Below are positions 1 to 9,013 of a DNA stretch of 64,000 nt, one piece after another; the first letter of the stretch is position 1, and each line of letters starts with the position of its first letter. The notes below the pieces were generated by a model that was given only the letters and a program-made list of their open reading frames with translations, made no database searches and had not been told where the DNA came from. The position numbers were made by a program, and so were the translations under genes. This stretch comes from Salinarimonas soli (GTDB lineage Bacteria > Pseudomonadota > Alphaproteobacteria > Rhizobiales > Beijerinckiaceae): NCBI RefSeq assembly GCF_008386575.1, contig NZ_VUOA01000036.1:29341-93340 (forward strand), given 5' to 3'.

Positions 1-1
1 C

Positions 2-1210
2 GTGCGGGACGGCGCGATCGCGGGCGTGGTCTGGGGCGGCGCGGCCCCTGCGGCGCCGGAGGGGGCCGCGTCGGTCGACTGCATGGGCCACGTGCTGGCG
101 CCGGGCCTAGTCGACATGCGCGCCTTCGTGGGCGAGCCGGGAGCCGAGCACCGTGAGACCCTGCGCACGGCGAGCGAAGCGGCGGCGGCGGGGGGCGTCA
201 CGAGCCTCGTCTGCATGCCGGACACCAACCCTGCCATCGACGACCCGGCCGTGGTGGACTTCGTGGTGCGGCGCGCCCGGGACACGGCGGTCGTTAACGT
301 GCATCCCGCGGCGGCGCTCACCAAGGGCATGGCGGGGCGGGAGATGACGGAGTTCGGCCTGCTCATGGAAGCCGGCGCGGTCGCCTTCACGGACGGCGCC
401 CGGTCCGTGACGAACGCGCAGGTGATGCGGCGCGCGCTCACCTATGCCCGCGATTTCGGCGCCCTGATCGTGCACCACGTGGAGGACCCGGACCTCGTGG
501 GTGACGGGGTGATGAACGAGGGCGAACTCGCGAGCCGGCTCGGGCTCCTCGGCATTCCCCGCGAGGCCGAGACCGTGATGCTGGAGCGCGACATGCGCCT
601 CGTGCGCCTCACCCGCGCCCGCTACCACGCCGCGATGGTCTCCTGCGCCGATTCGTTCGAGATCCTGACACGCGCCAAGGCGGCGGGCCTGCCGGTCACC
701 TGCGGGGTGTCGATCAACAACCTCACCCTCAACGAGAACGACATCGGCGACTACCGCACCTTCCTGAAGCTCTCGCCGCCCCTGCGCCACGAGACCGACC
801 GGCAGGCCACCATCGACGCGCTCGCCTCGGGCCTCGTGGACGTCATCGTCTCCGACCACAATCCGCAGGACGTGGAGACGAAGCGGCTGCCCTTCGCGGA
901 GGCCGCGAACGGGGCGCTCGGCCTCGAGACGCTGCTCTCGGCCGCCCTGCGCCTGGTGCACGCCGAGCGCATCACCCTGCCGCGCCTCCTACGCGCGCTC
1001 TCAACCCGCCCGGCGGAGATCCTGGGGCTTCCCGGCGGCCGCCTCTCCCCCGGCGCGCCCGCTGACCTCATCCTGCTCGATCCCGACGAGGCCTATGTCC
1101 TCGACAAGCGGACGCTGCGCTCGCGCTCCAAGAACTCGCCCTTCGACGAAGCCCGGCTCGACGGCCGGGTCCTCAAGACGATGGTGGCGGGACGGATCGT
1201 CCACGGCTAG
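2..1210 (+). CDS. Dihydroorotase-like protein, probably non-catalytic (PyrC'/PyrX type); 5' end cut by window
   Basis: The amidohydrolase-fold sequence follows class I dihydroorotases along its length (MPDTNP, AGAVAFTDG, MNEG, GLLGIP motifs), and plsY and dprA follow, the usual alphaproteobacterial context downstream of pyrB. The metal-binding residues are largely gone. The HxH of the usual DMHVHLREPG motif reads DMRAFVGEPG, the HVS histidine reads MVSC, the substrate-side PHHL motif reads INNL, and DHAPH reads DHNPQ; the HxED histidine and the Asp of SDH remain. By analogy with Pseudomonas PyrC', which is an inactive partner needed to assemble aspartate transcarbamoylase, this is probably a structural subunit rather than the enzyme. 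The GTG at base 2 is at the window edge and the family usually has about 25 more N-terminal residues, so the true start is likely upstream. Confidence 0.85.
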   Translation: MRDGAIAGVVWGGAAPAAPEGAASVDCMGHVLAPGLVDMRAFVGEPGAEHRETLRTASEAAAAGGVTSLVCMPDTNPAIDDPAVVDFVVRRARDTAVVNVHPAAALTKGMAGREMTEFGLLMEAGAVAFTDGARSVTNAQVMRRALTYARDFGALIVHHVEDPDLVGDGVMNEGELASRLGLLGIPREAETVMLERDMRLVRLTRARYHAAMVSCADSFEILTRAKAAGLPVTCGVSINNLTLNENDIGDYRTFLKLSPPLRHETDRQATIDALASGLVDVIVSDHNPQDVETKRLPFAEAANGALGLETLLSAALRLVHAERITLPRLLRALSTRPAEILGLPGGRLSPGAPADLILLDPDEAYVLDKRTLRSRSKNSPFDEARLDGRVLKTMVAGRIVHG

Positions 1211-1246
1211 GGTTCACCCACCTGTGAGTTGAGGACTGCCGCCGCG

Positions 1247-1861
1247 ATGCCCGTGTCGATGAATTGGTCGCTCGATCTGCCTTACTTCCTGGCGGCGCTC
1301 GCGTTCGGCTATCTCTGCGGCTCGATCCCCTTCGGCCTGATCCTCACCCGGGCGGCGGGGCTGGGCGACGTGCGCCAGATCGGCTCGGGCAATATCGGCG
1401 CCACGAACGTGCTGCGCACGGGCAACAAGAAGCTCGCCGCCGCCACCCTGCTCCTCGACGCGCTGAAAGGAACGGTGCCGGTGCTGATCGCCTGGCGCTG
1501 GGGGCCGAACCTCGCGGTGCTCGCGGCGCTCGGCGCGTTCCTGGGCCATCTCTTCCCCGTCTGGCTCGGCTTCCGCGGGGGCAAGGGGGTCGCGACCTTC
1601 ATCGGCGTGCTCATCGGGCTCAAGATAGCGGCCGCGCTGATCTTCGCCGGCCTGTGGCTCGGCATCGCTTTCGCGACGCGCTATTCGTCGCTTGCCGCCC
1701 TGGTTGCGAGCGCGGTCACTCCCGTGGTGCTGTGGTTCATGGGCGAGGGCCAGATGGCCCAGCTCTTCGTGCCCCTCGTCGTGCTGCTGTGGTGGAAGCA
1801 CCGGGAGAACATCCGGCGCCTGCTACGGGGTACCGAGGGCAAGATCGGGCAGAAGGGTTGA
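1247..1861 (+). CDS. plsY: Acyl-phosphate:glycerol-3-phosphate acyltransferase
   Basis: Integral membrane enzyme that acylates glycerol 3-phosphate from acyl-phosphate in the first step of phospholipid synthesis. It is 204 residues long with about five hydrophobic segments. The three PlsY motifs are visible: the GSIPFG segment near residue 25, [12 protein letters not shown] near residue 45 and GGKGVAT near residue 110. An ATG at 1247 lies 12 nt after a GAGG; an ATG at 1259 and a TTG at 1229 are alternatives. The gene sits 36 bp after the dihydroorotase-like gene and 4 bp before dprA, so the three are probably one transcript. Confidence 0.95.
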   Translation: MPVSMNWSLDLPYFLAALAFGYLCGSIPFGLILTRAAGLGDVRQIGSGNIGATNVLRTGNKKLAAATLLLDALKGTVPVLIAWRWGPNLAVLAALGAFLGHLFPVWLGFRGGKGVATFIGVLIGLKIAAALIFAGLWLGIAFATRYSSLAALVASAVTPVVLWFMGEGQMAQLFVPLVVLLWWKHRENIRRLLRGTEGKIGQKG

Positions 1862-1865
1862 TCCG

Positions 1866-3074
1866 ATGACCGGCACGCACCTCACCGACGAGCAGCGCAT
1901 CGCCTGGCTGCGGCTGATCCGCTCCGAAAGCGTCGGCCCGCGCACCTTCCGCGCCCTCGTGAACCGCTTCGGCGGCGCGGGGCCCGCCCTCGACGCGCTC
2001 CCCGACCTCGCGCGCCGGGGCGGGCGCCTCCTCCTCAAGGTCGCGACCCGCGACGAGGCCCTGCGCGAGATGGAGGCGGCCGGGCGCATCGGCGTGCGCT
2101 TCGTCGCGGCGGGCGAGCCGGACTATCCGCGGATCCTGGCGGGCGTCGACACCGCGCCGCCCCTCATCGCGCTGCGCGGCGACGCGGCCTGCCTCACGAA
2201 GCCCATGGTGGCCCTGGTGGGCTCGCGCAACGCCTCCGCCGCCGGCCTCACCTTCGCGGGGCGGCTCGGGGGCGAGCTCGGGGCCGAGGGCTACCTGGTG
2301 GTCTCAGGCCTCGCCCGCGGCGTCGACACCAGCGCGCACCGCGCTTCGCTTCGCACGGGCACCGTTGCGGTGCTGGCGGGCGGGCAGGACCGGATCTATC
2401 CCGCGTCGAACGTGGCGCTGGCCGAGCAGATCGTGGCGGAAGGCGGGGCGATCCTCTCCGAGATGCCCATGGGCTGGGAGCCGCGCGGGCGCGACTTCCC
2501 CCGCCGCAACCGCATCGTGTCCGGCCTGTGCTACGGCGTGGTCGTGGTGGAGGCGGCCCGGCGCTCAGGGTCGCTCATCACGGCGCGCTTCGCCCTGGAG
2601 CAGGGGAGGGAGGTCTTCGCCGTGCCGGGCTCGCCCCTCGACCCGCGCGCCGAGGGCACCAACGATCTCATCCGCGAGGGCGCGACCCTATGCGCGGCGG
2701 TCGATCACGTCACCTCGGTGCTGGCGCCGCTCCTCGGCGGGATGCCCGCCGGCCCGGAGGGCGCGAGCGAGCCCGGCGGGGAGGGCCGCGTGCCGCACGA
2801 GCCGCTCTGGGACGAGCTCGACCTCGACGACATCGCGGCGGCCCCGGCCGCTCCGGTGGCGCCAGAGGGGTACGACGCGCCCGCCGAGCCGGAGGCCCGG
2901 GAGGACGACCGCCGGATCGTCGTCGACCTGCTCGGCCCCTCGCCGATCCGCATCGACGACCTGACGCGCCAGTCCGGGGTGCCGGTACGCACGGTTCAGC
3001 TCATCCTGCTGGAGCTGGAGCTCGGCGGGCGCCTCGAACGCCATGGCGGCAACGCCGTGTCGCTCCTGGGCTGA
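1866..3074 (+). CDS. dprA: DNA-processing protein DprA (DNA protecting protein)
   Basis: 402-residue DprA/Smf protein that in other bacteria binds incoming single-stranded DNA and loads RecA. A SAM-like N-terminal region (about residues 10-70) precedes the Rossmann-like core (about 75-290). The core carries [38 protein letters not shown] and the GSLITA and GTNDLI motifs. A C-terminal winged-helix-like domain (about 340-400) follows a Pro/Ala/Glu-rich linker. The start is the ATG 4 bp after the plsY stop; a longer reading frame to 1692 lies inside plsY and is a shadow. Confidence 0.95.
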   Translation: MTGTHLTDEQRIAWLRLIRSESVGPRTFRALVNRFGGAGPALDALPDLARRGGRLLLKVATRDEALREMEAAGRIGVRFVAAGEPDYPRILAGVDTAPPLIALRGDAACLTKPMVALVGSRNASAAGLTFAGRLGGELGAEGYLVVSGLARGVDTSAHRASLRTGTVAVLAGGQDRIYPASNVALAEQIVAEGGAILSEMPMGWEPRGRDFPRRNRIVSGLCYGVVVVEAARRSGSLITARFALEQGREVFAVPGSPLDPRAEGTNDLIREGATLCAAVDHVTSVLAPLLGGMPAGPEGASEPGGEGRVPHEPLWDELDLDDIAAAPAAPVAPEGYDAPAEPEAREDDRRIVVDLLGPSPIRIDDLTRQSGVPVRTVQLILLELELGGRLERHGGNAVSLLG

Positions 3075-3079
3075 GGGGG

Positions 3080-3295
3080 TCAGGAGGCAGCGCGGGGGCG
3101 CCGGGCCTGCTCCAGAGCCTCGAGCCGGGCGATGTCGAGAAAATAGGCGAGGAGGTCGAGGCCCGAGCGGCGGGAGAGGGCTGCCAGCTCGTTCGTCATC
3201 GCGGCCACATATTCCGCCGCCGCCACGGGATCCGGCGGCGCGGTCTCGGGGCCTGCGATCACGGCCCCCTCGTCGGACGGCTTCTTCGGTGCCAT
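3080..3295 (-). CDS. Small conserved hypothetical protein
   Basis: 71-residue acidic/helical protein with no signal peptide or membrane segment. The central part (EYVAAMTNELAAL...LAYFLDIARLEALEQ) reads as two amphipathic helices; short proteins of this kind are common in Hyphomicrobiales but I know no function. The ATG at 3295 is preceded by GAGGG at good spacing; a GTG at 3346 would add 17 residues and is less likely. It converges on dprA with a 5-bp gap. Its upstream leader contains two overlapping inverted repeats (3318-3343). Confidence 0.7.
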   Translation of the reverse strand: MAPKKPSDEGAVIAGPETAPPDPVAAAEYVAAMTNELAALSRRSGLDLLAYFLDIARLEALEQARRPRAAS

Positions 3296-3317
3296 GTCGG
3301 TGCCCTCGGCGCAGAAC

Positions 3318-3343
3318 GAGCCACATGGTGGCTCAAGCCACCA
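3318..3343 (-). promoter_or_regulatory. Overlapping, mutually exclusive inverted repeats in the leader of the 71-residue protein
   Basis: Two perfect inverted repeats share bases. One is GAGCCAC-ATG-GTGGCTC (3318-3334) and the other is TGGTGGCT-CA-AGCCACCA (3326-3343). On the minus strand they fall between a weak promoter candidate (TATAGT at 3350-3355 with a poor -35 near 3373) and the start codon at 3295. They could be an overlapping double operator or two alternative RNA hairpins. An AT-rich stretch (about 3350-3420) lies upstream. The function is not known; only the symmetry is seen. Confidence 0.45.
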
Positions 3344-3573
3344 CACGCAACTATAGCACGTTTATACGCAGATCAAATAACTCTAGGTTGCAATTTTCCT
3401 TTTTGACGCGATATATCACCAAGTTTCGCGCAGAACGCAACATGGTGCAACTCCGGCCTGGGCGGGACGTTAGCCCACTACGGGTCCAAGTCGGCAGCGC
3501 GCATGAACGGCGTGGCACGGCAGGATCTGCATGAAACCGCACCGCGAGGGAGCGGTCCCAGTGGAGTGACGCT

Positions 3574-4038
3574 ATGATCCGCCGAGTTCCAGCACGCGCC
3601 TTGCTCGTCGCCGCTTGCGTGGCAGCGGCGGCTCCGATCCTGACGGCCGTCGCGGAGGCCCGGCCCCTGCCCGTGACCACGGGCGCCGCCGTCGCGGGCG
3701 ATGCGCCCGTGACCCAGATCCGCTCGCGCCGGGGCGCCCGCAACGCGGCCGTGGCCGGCGCCCTCGCGCTCGGCGCCTTCGGAGCCATCGCGGCGGCACG
3801 CTCGCAGCCGCGCGGCTATGCCTACGGGCCGGACTATGGCTATGCGCCGAGCCACCGCTATGCGCCCGCCTATGGCAGCGGCTATGGCTACGAGGGCGGG
3901 TACGCTCCGGTCAGCCCCGGCTACGGCTACGGATCGCGTGGCCATTACGAGAGCCCCGCTTACGGCTATGACGACGGCTACGACGAGCCGCCCGTCCCGC
4001 AGCGCCGCCTCCGCTTCGCGCCGGTCTACCGGTACTGA
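3574..4038 (+). CDS. Secreted Tyr/Gly-rich protein of unknown function
   Basis: 154 residues. An N-terminal signal peptide (RR at residues 3-4, then a hydrophobic stretch to about residue 27) is followed by a second hydrophobic Ala-rich segment (about 49-68) that may be a membrane anchor. The C-terminal half is dominated by short YGY, YAP and YGS units, with a basic end (RRLRF). Such proteins are common in Hyphomicrobiales envelopes; I do not recognise a named family. The ATG follows a GGAG, 278 bp from the divergent neighbour, so it probably has its own promoter. Confidence 0.75.
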   Translation: MIRRVPARALLVAACVAAAAPILTAVAEARPLPVTTGAAVAGDAPVTQIRSRRGARNAAVAGALALGAFGAIAAARSQPRGYAYGPDYGYAPSHRYAPAYGSGYGYEGGYAPVSPGYGYGSRGHYESPAYGYDDGYDEPPVPQRRLRFAPVYRY

Positions 4039-4052
4039 GCTGCGGTTCGGAC

Positions 4053-4076
4053 GACGGCGGGACAGCGCCCGCCGTC
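4053..4076. terminator. Hairpin between two convergent genes
   Basis: Nine-base-pair perfect stem GACGGCGGG / CCCGCCGTC with a 6-nt loop, placed between the 3' ends of the Tyr/Gly-rich protein gene and ruvX and overlapping the ruvX stop codon. There is no U-run on either side, so intrinsic termination is only a possibility. Confidence 0.4.
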
Positions 4077-4581
4077 ACCGGCCCTCATCATCCCCCCGCG
4101 CCGCCCGGGCCAGATGGTCGAGCCGGTCGAGGGCGCCCTGCAGGATGTAGGCCGCCGCCATCTTGTCGACGAGGTCCGCCCGGCGGGCGCGCGAGGCGTC
4201 CGCGTCGAGGAGCGTGCGGGTCACCGCGACCGTGGAGAGCCGCTCGTCCCAATAGACGACGGGGAGCGGCAGCAGGGCCGCGAGGTTGCGCACGAAGCCC
4301 CGGGTGGACTGCACCCGGGGCCCCTCCGATCCGTCCATGTTGAGCGGCAGCCCGAACACCAGGGCCGCGACGCCGTGTTCCTCCGCGAGCGCCCGCATCC
4401 GGTTCGCGTCGGCGGTGAACTTCGTCCGCCGGATCGTCTCCAGCGGCGTCGCGATGCGGCGCTCGAGGTCGGAGATCGCGAGCCCGATCGTCTTCGTGCC
4501 GAGGTCCACCCCCATGAGGCGGGCGTGCCGCCCGAGGCTGGGCGCGAGGGACGGCAAGTCGGTGGTGAGCGGCGCGGTCAT
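4075..4581 (-). CDS. ruvX: Putative pre-16S rRNA nuclease / Holliday junction resolvase-like YqgF
   Basis: 168-residue RNase H-fold nuclease of the YqgF/RuvX family, thought to process the 5' end of 16S rRNA. Typical motifs are the N-terminal [16 protein letters not shown] with its catalytic Asp, [15 protein letters not shown] in the middle, WDERLST with an acidic residue, and the C-terminal [13 protein letters not shown] with the last catalytic Asp. The start is the ATG at 4581; the frame is open further upstream without support. It is monocistronic and divergent from the MBL hydrolase gene. Confidence 0.93.
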   Translation of the reverse strand: MTAPLTTDLPSLAPSLGRHARLMGVDLGTKTIGLAISDLERRIATPLETIRRTKFTADANRMRALAEEHGVAALVFGLPLNMDGSEGPRVQSTRGFVRNLAALLPLPVVYWDERLSTVAVTRTLLDADASRARRADLVDKMAAAYILQGALDRLDHLARAARGDDEGR

Positions 4582-4714
4582 GGGGTCTCCCGGACGGGTC
4601 CTCTCATCTGTAGCCCGTTTCCGTGCCCCGTGAAGGCCCGGCCGGCGCCGTCGGGGCTCCCCGCGGGCGTGGCTTTCCGTTAAGGCATGAGGCTCCCATC
4701 CGAGGAGAGCCCCC

Positions 4715-5431
4715 ATGAAGATCACCTGGTTCGGCCATGCCGCCTTCCGCCTGGACTTCGCCGACAAGGTCGTGCTGATCGACCCGTTCTTCACCGGCAA
4801 TCCCGCCTTCGAGGGCGACCGCGCGAAGGCGAGCGCGGGCGCAACCCACATCCTGATCACCCACGGCCACGCCGATCACATCGGCGACGCCGTCGAGATC
4901 GCCGCGGAGACCGGCGCCAAGGTGGTGACGAATTTCGAGCTGTGCATGTATCTCGCCACCAAAGGCCTGAAGACCTTCGAGCCCATGAACACCGGGGGCA
5001 CGATCGACGCGGGCGGCTTCCAGGTGAGCATGGTGCGGGCCGACCATTCCTCCGGCCTCGTGGAGGCGGGCGTCCCGTTCCCGCTGGGCAGCGCCAACGG
5101 GCTCATCGTCAAGGCCCCGGGCGAGCCGGTCGTCTACCACATGGGCGACACGGACGTGTTCGGCGACATGGCGCTCATCGCCGCGATGCACCGCCCCGAC
5201 GTGCTAATGGTGCCCATCGGCGACCGCTTCACCATGGGCCCGCAGACCGCCGCCTTCGCGGTGCGCAGCTTCTTCAAGCCGCAGGCGGTCATCCCCTGCC
5301 ATTACGGCTCCTTCCCCGTCATCGCGCCCGACGCGGACGGCTTCGTGGCCGCGATGGAGGGCAGCGGGATGCAGGTCGTGGTGCCGCACAAGGGCATGGG
5401 CGTGCGCATCGACGCGGAGCCCGGGCGTTAA
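4715..5431 (+). CDS. UPF0173-type metal-dependent hydrolase (metallo-beta-lactamase fold)
   Basis: 238 residues, full length for the family. It carries [11 protein letters not shown] at the N terminus, the zinc-binding [10 protein letters not shown] motif near residue 50, a further metal-ligand region (VRADHSSG), GDTDVFGDM near residue 148 and CHYGSFP near residue 195. These are the usual UPF0173 signatures. The substrate is unknown for the family. The ATG follows GGAGAG at normal spacing. The gene stands alone between ruvX (divergent) and the next plus-strand gene. Confidence 0.9.
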   Translation: MKITWFGHAAFRLDFADKVVLIDPFFTGNPAFEGDRAKASAGATHILITHGHADHIGDAVEIAAETGAKVVTNFELCMYLATKGLKTFEPMNTGGTIDAGGFQVSMVRADHSSGLVEAGVPFPLGSANGLIVKAPGEPVVYHMGDTDVFGDMALIAAMHRPDVLMVPIGDRFTMGPQTAAFAVRSFFKPQAVIPCHYGSFPVIAPDADGFVAAMEGSGMQVVVPHKGMGVRIDAEPGR

Positions 5432-5514
5432 CCCTTTCCTCACCATGATGTGGCGGCGGCGGGCCCGGGGCGGCATAGTGGGTTGACCTTTCGTTAACCC
5501 TGAGGGCCGTCTCC

Positions 5515-6006
5515 ATGCGCTCCGACGCGACCGATCCCTCCCGGCCATCCGTCGCTCCCGGGTGGGCGCCCGTCGGCGGGGAGGGTGTGACCCGCGGCTG
5601 GCCCGCCTCCTTCGGCGTGCGCCTGGCCGGGGCGTTCCCGCCGCCGGCCCCTCCGGCGGCGCCCGTCGTGAACCTCGCCGAGCGCCGCGCGAGCGAAGCG
5701 GCGCGGTCCGCCCCGCGCCGCGTGCCCGAGGAGGACATGCTGGATCTTGGCCGCCCGGTCGCCGCTCCCGCGAATCGGCCCGCGGACGACGACGTGCTCG
5801 ACCTCGCGACCCTGCCGGCGCATCCCGCGCCACGCTCGGCGCCGATCCCGTTTCCGACCCCGGGGGAGCGCCGGCGGCGCATCCTTTATCTTGGGGCGGC
5901 CGCGATCATCATGGCTACAGGGCTCGCCCACACCTTCAAGACCGCGAAGACGACCCGCGCCATCCTCGTGCCCGACGCTGCCGTGCCTGACCACCGGGTG
6001 ACCTGA
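5515..6006 (+). CDS. Hypothetical protein with one transmembrane segment
   Basis: 163 residues. The first 120 are Pro/Ala/Arg-rich and probably disordered, with two similar acidic EDMLDLGRP / DDVLDLATL segments. One hydrophobic segment follows (about residues 127-144, ILYLGAAAIIMATGLAH) and then a short polar tail. No domain is recognised. The ATG follows GAGGG. The topology suggests a cytoplasmic N-terminal tail on a single-pass inner-membrane protein; this is inference. Confidence 0.6.
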   Translation: MRSDATDPSRPSVAPGWAPVGGEGVTRGWPASFGVRLAGAFPPPAPPAAPVVNLAERRASEAARSAPRRVPEEDMLDLGRPVAAPANRPADDDVLDLATLPAHPAPRSAPIPFPTPGERRRRILYLGAAAIIMATGLAHTFKTAKTTRAILVPDAAVPDHRVT

Positions 6007-6221
6007 CGGCGCGGGCCGGAATAGCTCGCGTCTCTCGTCCCCAGCCCTCCGGGGGCAGGCTCGGAGGTGCCCACGAAGCGGGCCTCGAAGACGGCTTCAG
6101 GGATCTCCCTCCGGCTGTGGAAGCGTACTACGTTCTTCGAGACGTCCGCTGACGCGGCCTCCTCGGCACGAGGGGGAGAGATTGTTCTTCCGGGCGCATG
6201 CGCCGTCAAGCGGGAGCGCGG

Positions 6222-6251
6222 TTGCGGCTGTCGCCGCGCGGGTGCTATAGG
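6222..6251 (+). promoter_or_regulatory. Candidate sigma-70 promoter of gatC-gatA
   Basis: TTGCGG (6222-6227) and TATAGG (6246-6251) are separated by 18 bp, placing a start site about 25 nt before the gatC ATG at 6284. It lies at the end of a 277-bp gap (6007-6283) in which I see no gene. It is recognised by eye only. Confidence 0.5.
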
Positions 6252-6283
6252 CGCCCGATCCAACCACGCCGCACGGATCCCAT

Positions 6284-6571
6284 ATGTCGGTCGATCAGAC
6301 GACGGTTCGCCGCATCGCGCGCCTGGCGCGCATCGCCGTCACGGACGAGGACGTCCCGCACCTCCAGGGCGAGCTCAACGCCATCCTGGCCTTCGTCGAG
6401 CAGCTCGGCGAGGTGGACGTGGAAGGCGTGGAGCCCATGACCTCCGTGACCCCCATGGCGATGAAGAAGCGCCAGGACGGCGTCACGGACGGCGGCTACC
6501 CGGACAAGATCGTGCGCAACGCCCCCGCCACCGAGGACGATTTCTTCCTGGTCCCGAAGGTCGTCGAGTGA
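6284..6571 (+). CDS. gatC: Asp/Glu-tRNA amidotransferase subunit C
   Basis: 95-residue GatC, the belt subunit that links GatA and GatB. The sequence has the typical [11 protein letters not shown]-terminal helix, the [22 protein letters not shown] core and the RxD...DGG...NAP...FFLVPKVVE tail that wraps around the partner. GatCAB converts misacylated Asp-tRNA(Asn) and Glu-tRNA(Gln) to the amide forms, which fits the absence of AsnRS/GlnRS in most alphaproteobacteria. gatA starts 40 bp downstream. Confidence 0.97.
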   Translation: MSVDQTTVRRIARLARIAVTDEDVPHLQGELNAILAFVEQLGEVDVEGVEPMTSVTPMAMKKRQDGVTDGGYPDKIVRNAPATEDDFFLVPKVVE

Positions 6572-6611
6572 TCCGACCGCCGGCCCGCCCCCTCGCGAAA
6601 GTACGCCTCCC

Positions 6612-8096
6612 GTGACGAACCTCACCGATCTCACCCTCGCGGACGCCCGCGACGGCCTCCAGCGCCGGGCCTTCTCGGCCGTGGAGCTGACTCAGGCCCA
6701 TCTCGACGCCATGGCGGCGGCGCGTGGCCTCAACGCCTTCCTCGTCGAGACCCCCGAGCGCGCCCTCGCCATGGCGCGGGCGTCGGACGCGCGGATCGCG
6801 TCGGGCGACGGGCGGCCGCTGGAGGGCCTGCCGCTCGGCATCAAGGACCTGTTCTGCACCGAGGGCGTGATCACCACGGCGGGCTCCAACATCCTCAAGG
6901 GGTTCGAGCCGGCCTACGAATCGGCGGTGAGCGGCAACCTGTGGCGCGACGGCGCCGTGATGCTCGGCAAGCTCAACCTCGACGAGTTCGCCATGGGCTC
7001 GTCGAACGAGACCTCCGCCTTCGGCCCGGTGGTCTCGCCCTGGCGCCGCCCGGGCTCCGACGCGCCCCTCGTGCCGGGCGGCTCGTCCGGCGGCTCGGCG
7101 GCCGCGGTCGCGGCGCGGCTTTGCCTTGCGGCGACCGCGACCGACACCGGCGGCTCAATCCGCCAGCCCGCGGCCTTCACAGGCACGGTGGGCATCAAGC
7201 CGACCTACGGCCGCTGCTCGCGCTGGGGCACGGTGGCTTTCGCCTCCTCCCTCGACCAGGCGGGCCCCATCGCCCGCACCGTGCGCGACGCGGCGATCAT
7301 GCTGCGCTCCATGGCGGGCCCGGACGCGCGCGACACCACCTGCGCCGACCTGCCCGTTCCCGATTACGAGGCGGCGATCGGCCGTGGGGTCCGGGGCCTC
7401 AAGATCGGCATCCCGAAGGAGTACCGGGTCGCCGGCATGCCCGACGAGATCGAGCGCCTGTGGCAGCAGGGCGCCGCGTGGCTCAAGGCGGCCGGCGCCG
7501 AGATCGTCGAGATCTCGCTCCCGCATACGAAATACGCGCTGCCGGCCTATTACATCGTGGCGCCGGCCGAGGCCTCGTCGAACCTCGCCCGCTACGACGG
7601 GGTGCGCTACGGCCTCAGGGTCGAGGGCCGCGACATCGTCGACATGTACGAGCGCTCCCGGGCTGCGGGCTTCGGCCGAGAGGTCAAGCGCCGCATCATG
7701 ATCGGCACCTACGTGCTCTCGGCGGGCTACTACGACGCCTATTACCTGCGCGCCCAGAAGATCCGCACCCTCATCAAGCGCGACTTCGAGACGGTCTATG
7801 CCGACGGCATCGACGCGGTGCTCACCCCCGCCACGCCCTCGTCCGCCTTCGGCATCGGCGAGAAGGGCTCGGGCGATCCGGTGGAGATGTACCTCAACGA
7901 CATCTTCACGGTGACGGTGAACATGGCGGGGCTGCCCGGGATCGCCGTGCCCGGCGGCCTCGACGCGGGCGGCCTGCCGCTCGGCCTCCAGCTGATCGGC
8001 CGTCCCTTCGACGAGGAGACGCTGTTCGCGGCCTCCCAGGTGATCGAGGACGCGGCCGGGCGGATCGCGCTGCCGGAGGCTTGGTGGGGCCGGTGA
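6612..8096 (+). CDS. gatA: Asp/Glu-tRNA amidotransferase subunit A
   Basis: 494-residue amidase-signature enzyme that releases ammonia from Gln or Asn for GatB. The Ser-cis-Ser-Lys triad is visible: Lys in [10 protein letters not shown] (about residue 76), Ser in the GGSSGGS loop (about 156) and Ser in [11 protein letters not shown] (about 178). It starts with GTG at 6612. The stop codon overlaps the GTG start of the next small membrane gene (GTGA), which indicates translational coupling. Confidence 0.97.
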   Translation: MTNLTDLTLADARDGLQRRAFSAVELTQAHLDAMAAARGLNAFLVETPERALAMARASDARIASGDGRPLEGLPLGIKDLFCTEGVITTAGSNILKGFEPAYESAVSGNLWRDGAVMLGKLNLDEFAMGSSNETSAFGPVVSPWRRPGSDAPLVPGGSSGGSAAAVAARLCLAATATDTGGSIRQPAAFTGTVGIKPTYGRCSRWGTVAFASSLDQAGPIARTVRDAAIMLRSMAGPDARDTTCADLPVPDYEAAIGRGVRGLKIGIPKEYRVAGMPDEIERLWQQGAAWLKAAGAEIVEISLPHTKYALPAYYIVAPAEASSNLARYDGVRYGLRVEGRDIVDMYERSRAAGFGREVKRRIMIGTYVLSAGYYDAYYLRAQKIRTLIKRDFETVYADGIDAVLTPATPSSAFGIGEKGSGDPVEMYLNDIFTVTVNMAGLPGIAVPGGLDAGGLPLGLQLIGRPFDEETLFAASQVIEDAAGRIALPEAWWGR

Positions 8097-8386
8097 CCCC
8101 TCCCTCGGTCCCCTTCGACGCCTGGATCCTCGCCGCCGTCGATCCCGTGCTCATCGCGGTCGCGGTGCTGCTGGGCTGGAAGGCGGACCAGGCGGCGAAG
8201 ATCTTCATCGCCGCCATCGCGGCCCTCGTGGCGTCTATCCTCGTCGGCTGGCTGGTCACCTCCATCGGCCTGCCCTGGCCCGCCCCGGTCGGGCGGGACT
8301 ACCCGACGCTGCTCAACGTGCGCGCCATCGCGGCCCTGGTGTGGGCCGGGGCGGCGTTCGGGGCGAGGCGCTTGAAGCGCGTGTGA
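8093..8386 (+). CDS. Small membrane protein coupled to gatA
   Basis: 97 residues from a GTG that overlaps the gatA stop (GTGA). Three hydrophobic stretches are seen (about residues 10-28, 33-54 and 74-91) around a short loop with PWPAPVGRD, so it is an inner-membrane protein. Hyphomicrobiales often carry a small membrane gene next to gatA; no function is known to me. The reading frame is also open far upstream inside gatA, which is a shadow. Confidence 0.7.
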   Translation: MTPPSVPFDAWILAAVDPVLIAVAVLLGWKADQAAKIFIAAIAALVASILVGWLVTSIGLPWPAPVGRDYPTLLNVRAIAALVWAGAAFGARRLKRV

Positions 8387-8408
8387 CTCCCTCTTCCGTA
8401 AAGACACG

Positions 8409-8435
8409 AAAAAGGCCGGAGCGTGAGCTCCGGCC
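8409..8435 (-). terminator. Rho-independent terminator of the single-pass membrane protein gene
   Basis: A perfect 9-bp stem GGCCGGAGC / GCTCCGGCC with a 4-nt GTGA loop (8414-8435). Read on the minus strand it is followed by five T residues (8409-8413 are A on the plus strand). It lies 31 bp after the stop codon of the minus-strand gene at 8466-8858. It may also end the gatA transcript from the other side, though without a U-run. Confidence 0.8.
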
Positions 8436-8465
8436 TCCATCCTCGAACCACCAAGGACGTGTCGA

Positions 8466-8858
8466 TTAGGGGCCGCGGGTGCCCGGGGCCGGGGTGGCCG
8501 GCGCGGTGGGGGTGCGCTGCGCGCCCGTGGCGCCGGCATTCGGCGTCGGGCCGCGGGCGCCGGTCTCCATGGAGTCGCGGGCGGTGGTCGAGCCCGTGGC
8601 GCCGGGGCCGTTATCCGTGCCGCCATAGACGAGGAAGGCGAGCAGGCCCAGCGCGATGATCAGGCCGCCGATGATGTAGGCCATCGCGTTCGAGCGGTGA
8701 GCCGGGCGGTCGTAGGACGCCTGGTAGTTCGTGTCGCCCGAGGTCGTGTTCAGGTCCGAGCGGGCCATGGTGGACGACGCGTCGCTTGAGGAAGAGGGCA
8801 CGTCCGTGATCTTCACGTTGTGCCCGTGGGTGAGGTTCGGGTCATGATCGTTCTGCAT
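8466..8858 (-). CDS. Single-pass membrane protein of unknown function
   Basis: 130 residues. A polar N-terminal part with a His/Asp-rich beginning (MQNDHDPNLTHGH) and Ser/Thr-rich sequence leads to one transmembrane helix (about residues 57-78, with AMAYIIGGLIIALGLLAFLVYGG split across it). The tail is low-complexity, rich in Thr, Pro, Ala and Gly, and probably periplasmic. No family is recognised. The ATG at 8858 is preceded by TGGAG; longer starts lack a ribosome site. It sits on the opposite strand between gatA and gatB and has its own terminator. Confidence 0.65.
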   Translation of the reverse strand: MQNDHDPNLTHGHNVKITDVPSSSSDASSTMARSDLNTTSGDTNYQASYDRPAHRSNAMAYIIGGLIIALGLLAFLVYGGTDNGPGATGSTTARDSMETGARGPTPNAGATGAQRTPTAPATPAPGTRGP

Positions 8859-9013
8859 CGGGGCGCTCCAAAAAGCTGATCCGTATGAGGCGACAACGTG
8901 CCCCGGTTGGCGAAGTTTCATGAGCGGCCGCCGCGCGGGGGCGCACCAAGCCCCTTGAAGCGGGCGCGCAGGGGCATTACGCACCCCTTCGACCCGCTGA
9001 CGAGGCATGTGCG

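Noticed and set aside
107-961. Long minus-strand frames opposite pyrC-like, gatB, aspS, nrdJ, ppk and others
   Set aside because: They are His/Arg/Gly/Ala-rich antisense shadows typical of high-GC DNA and have no domain signature or ribosome site.
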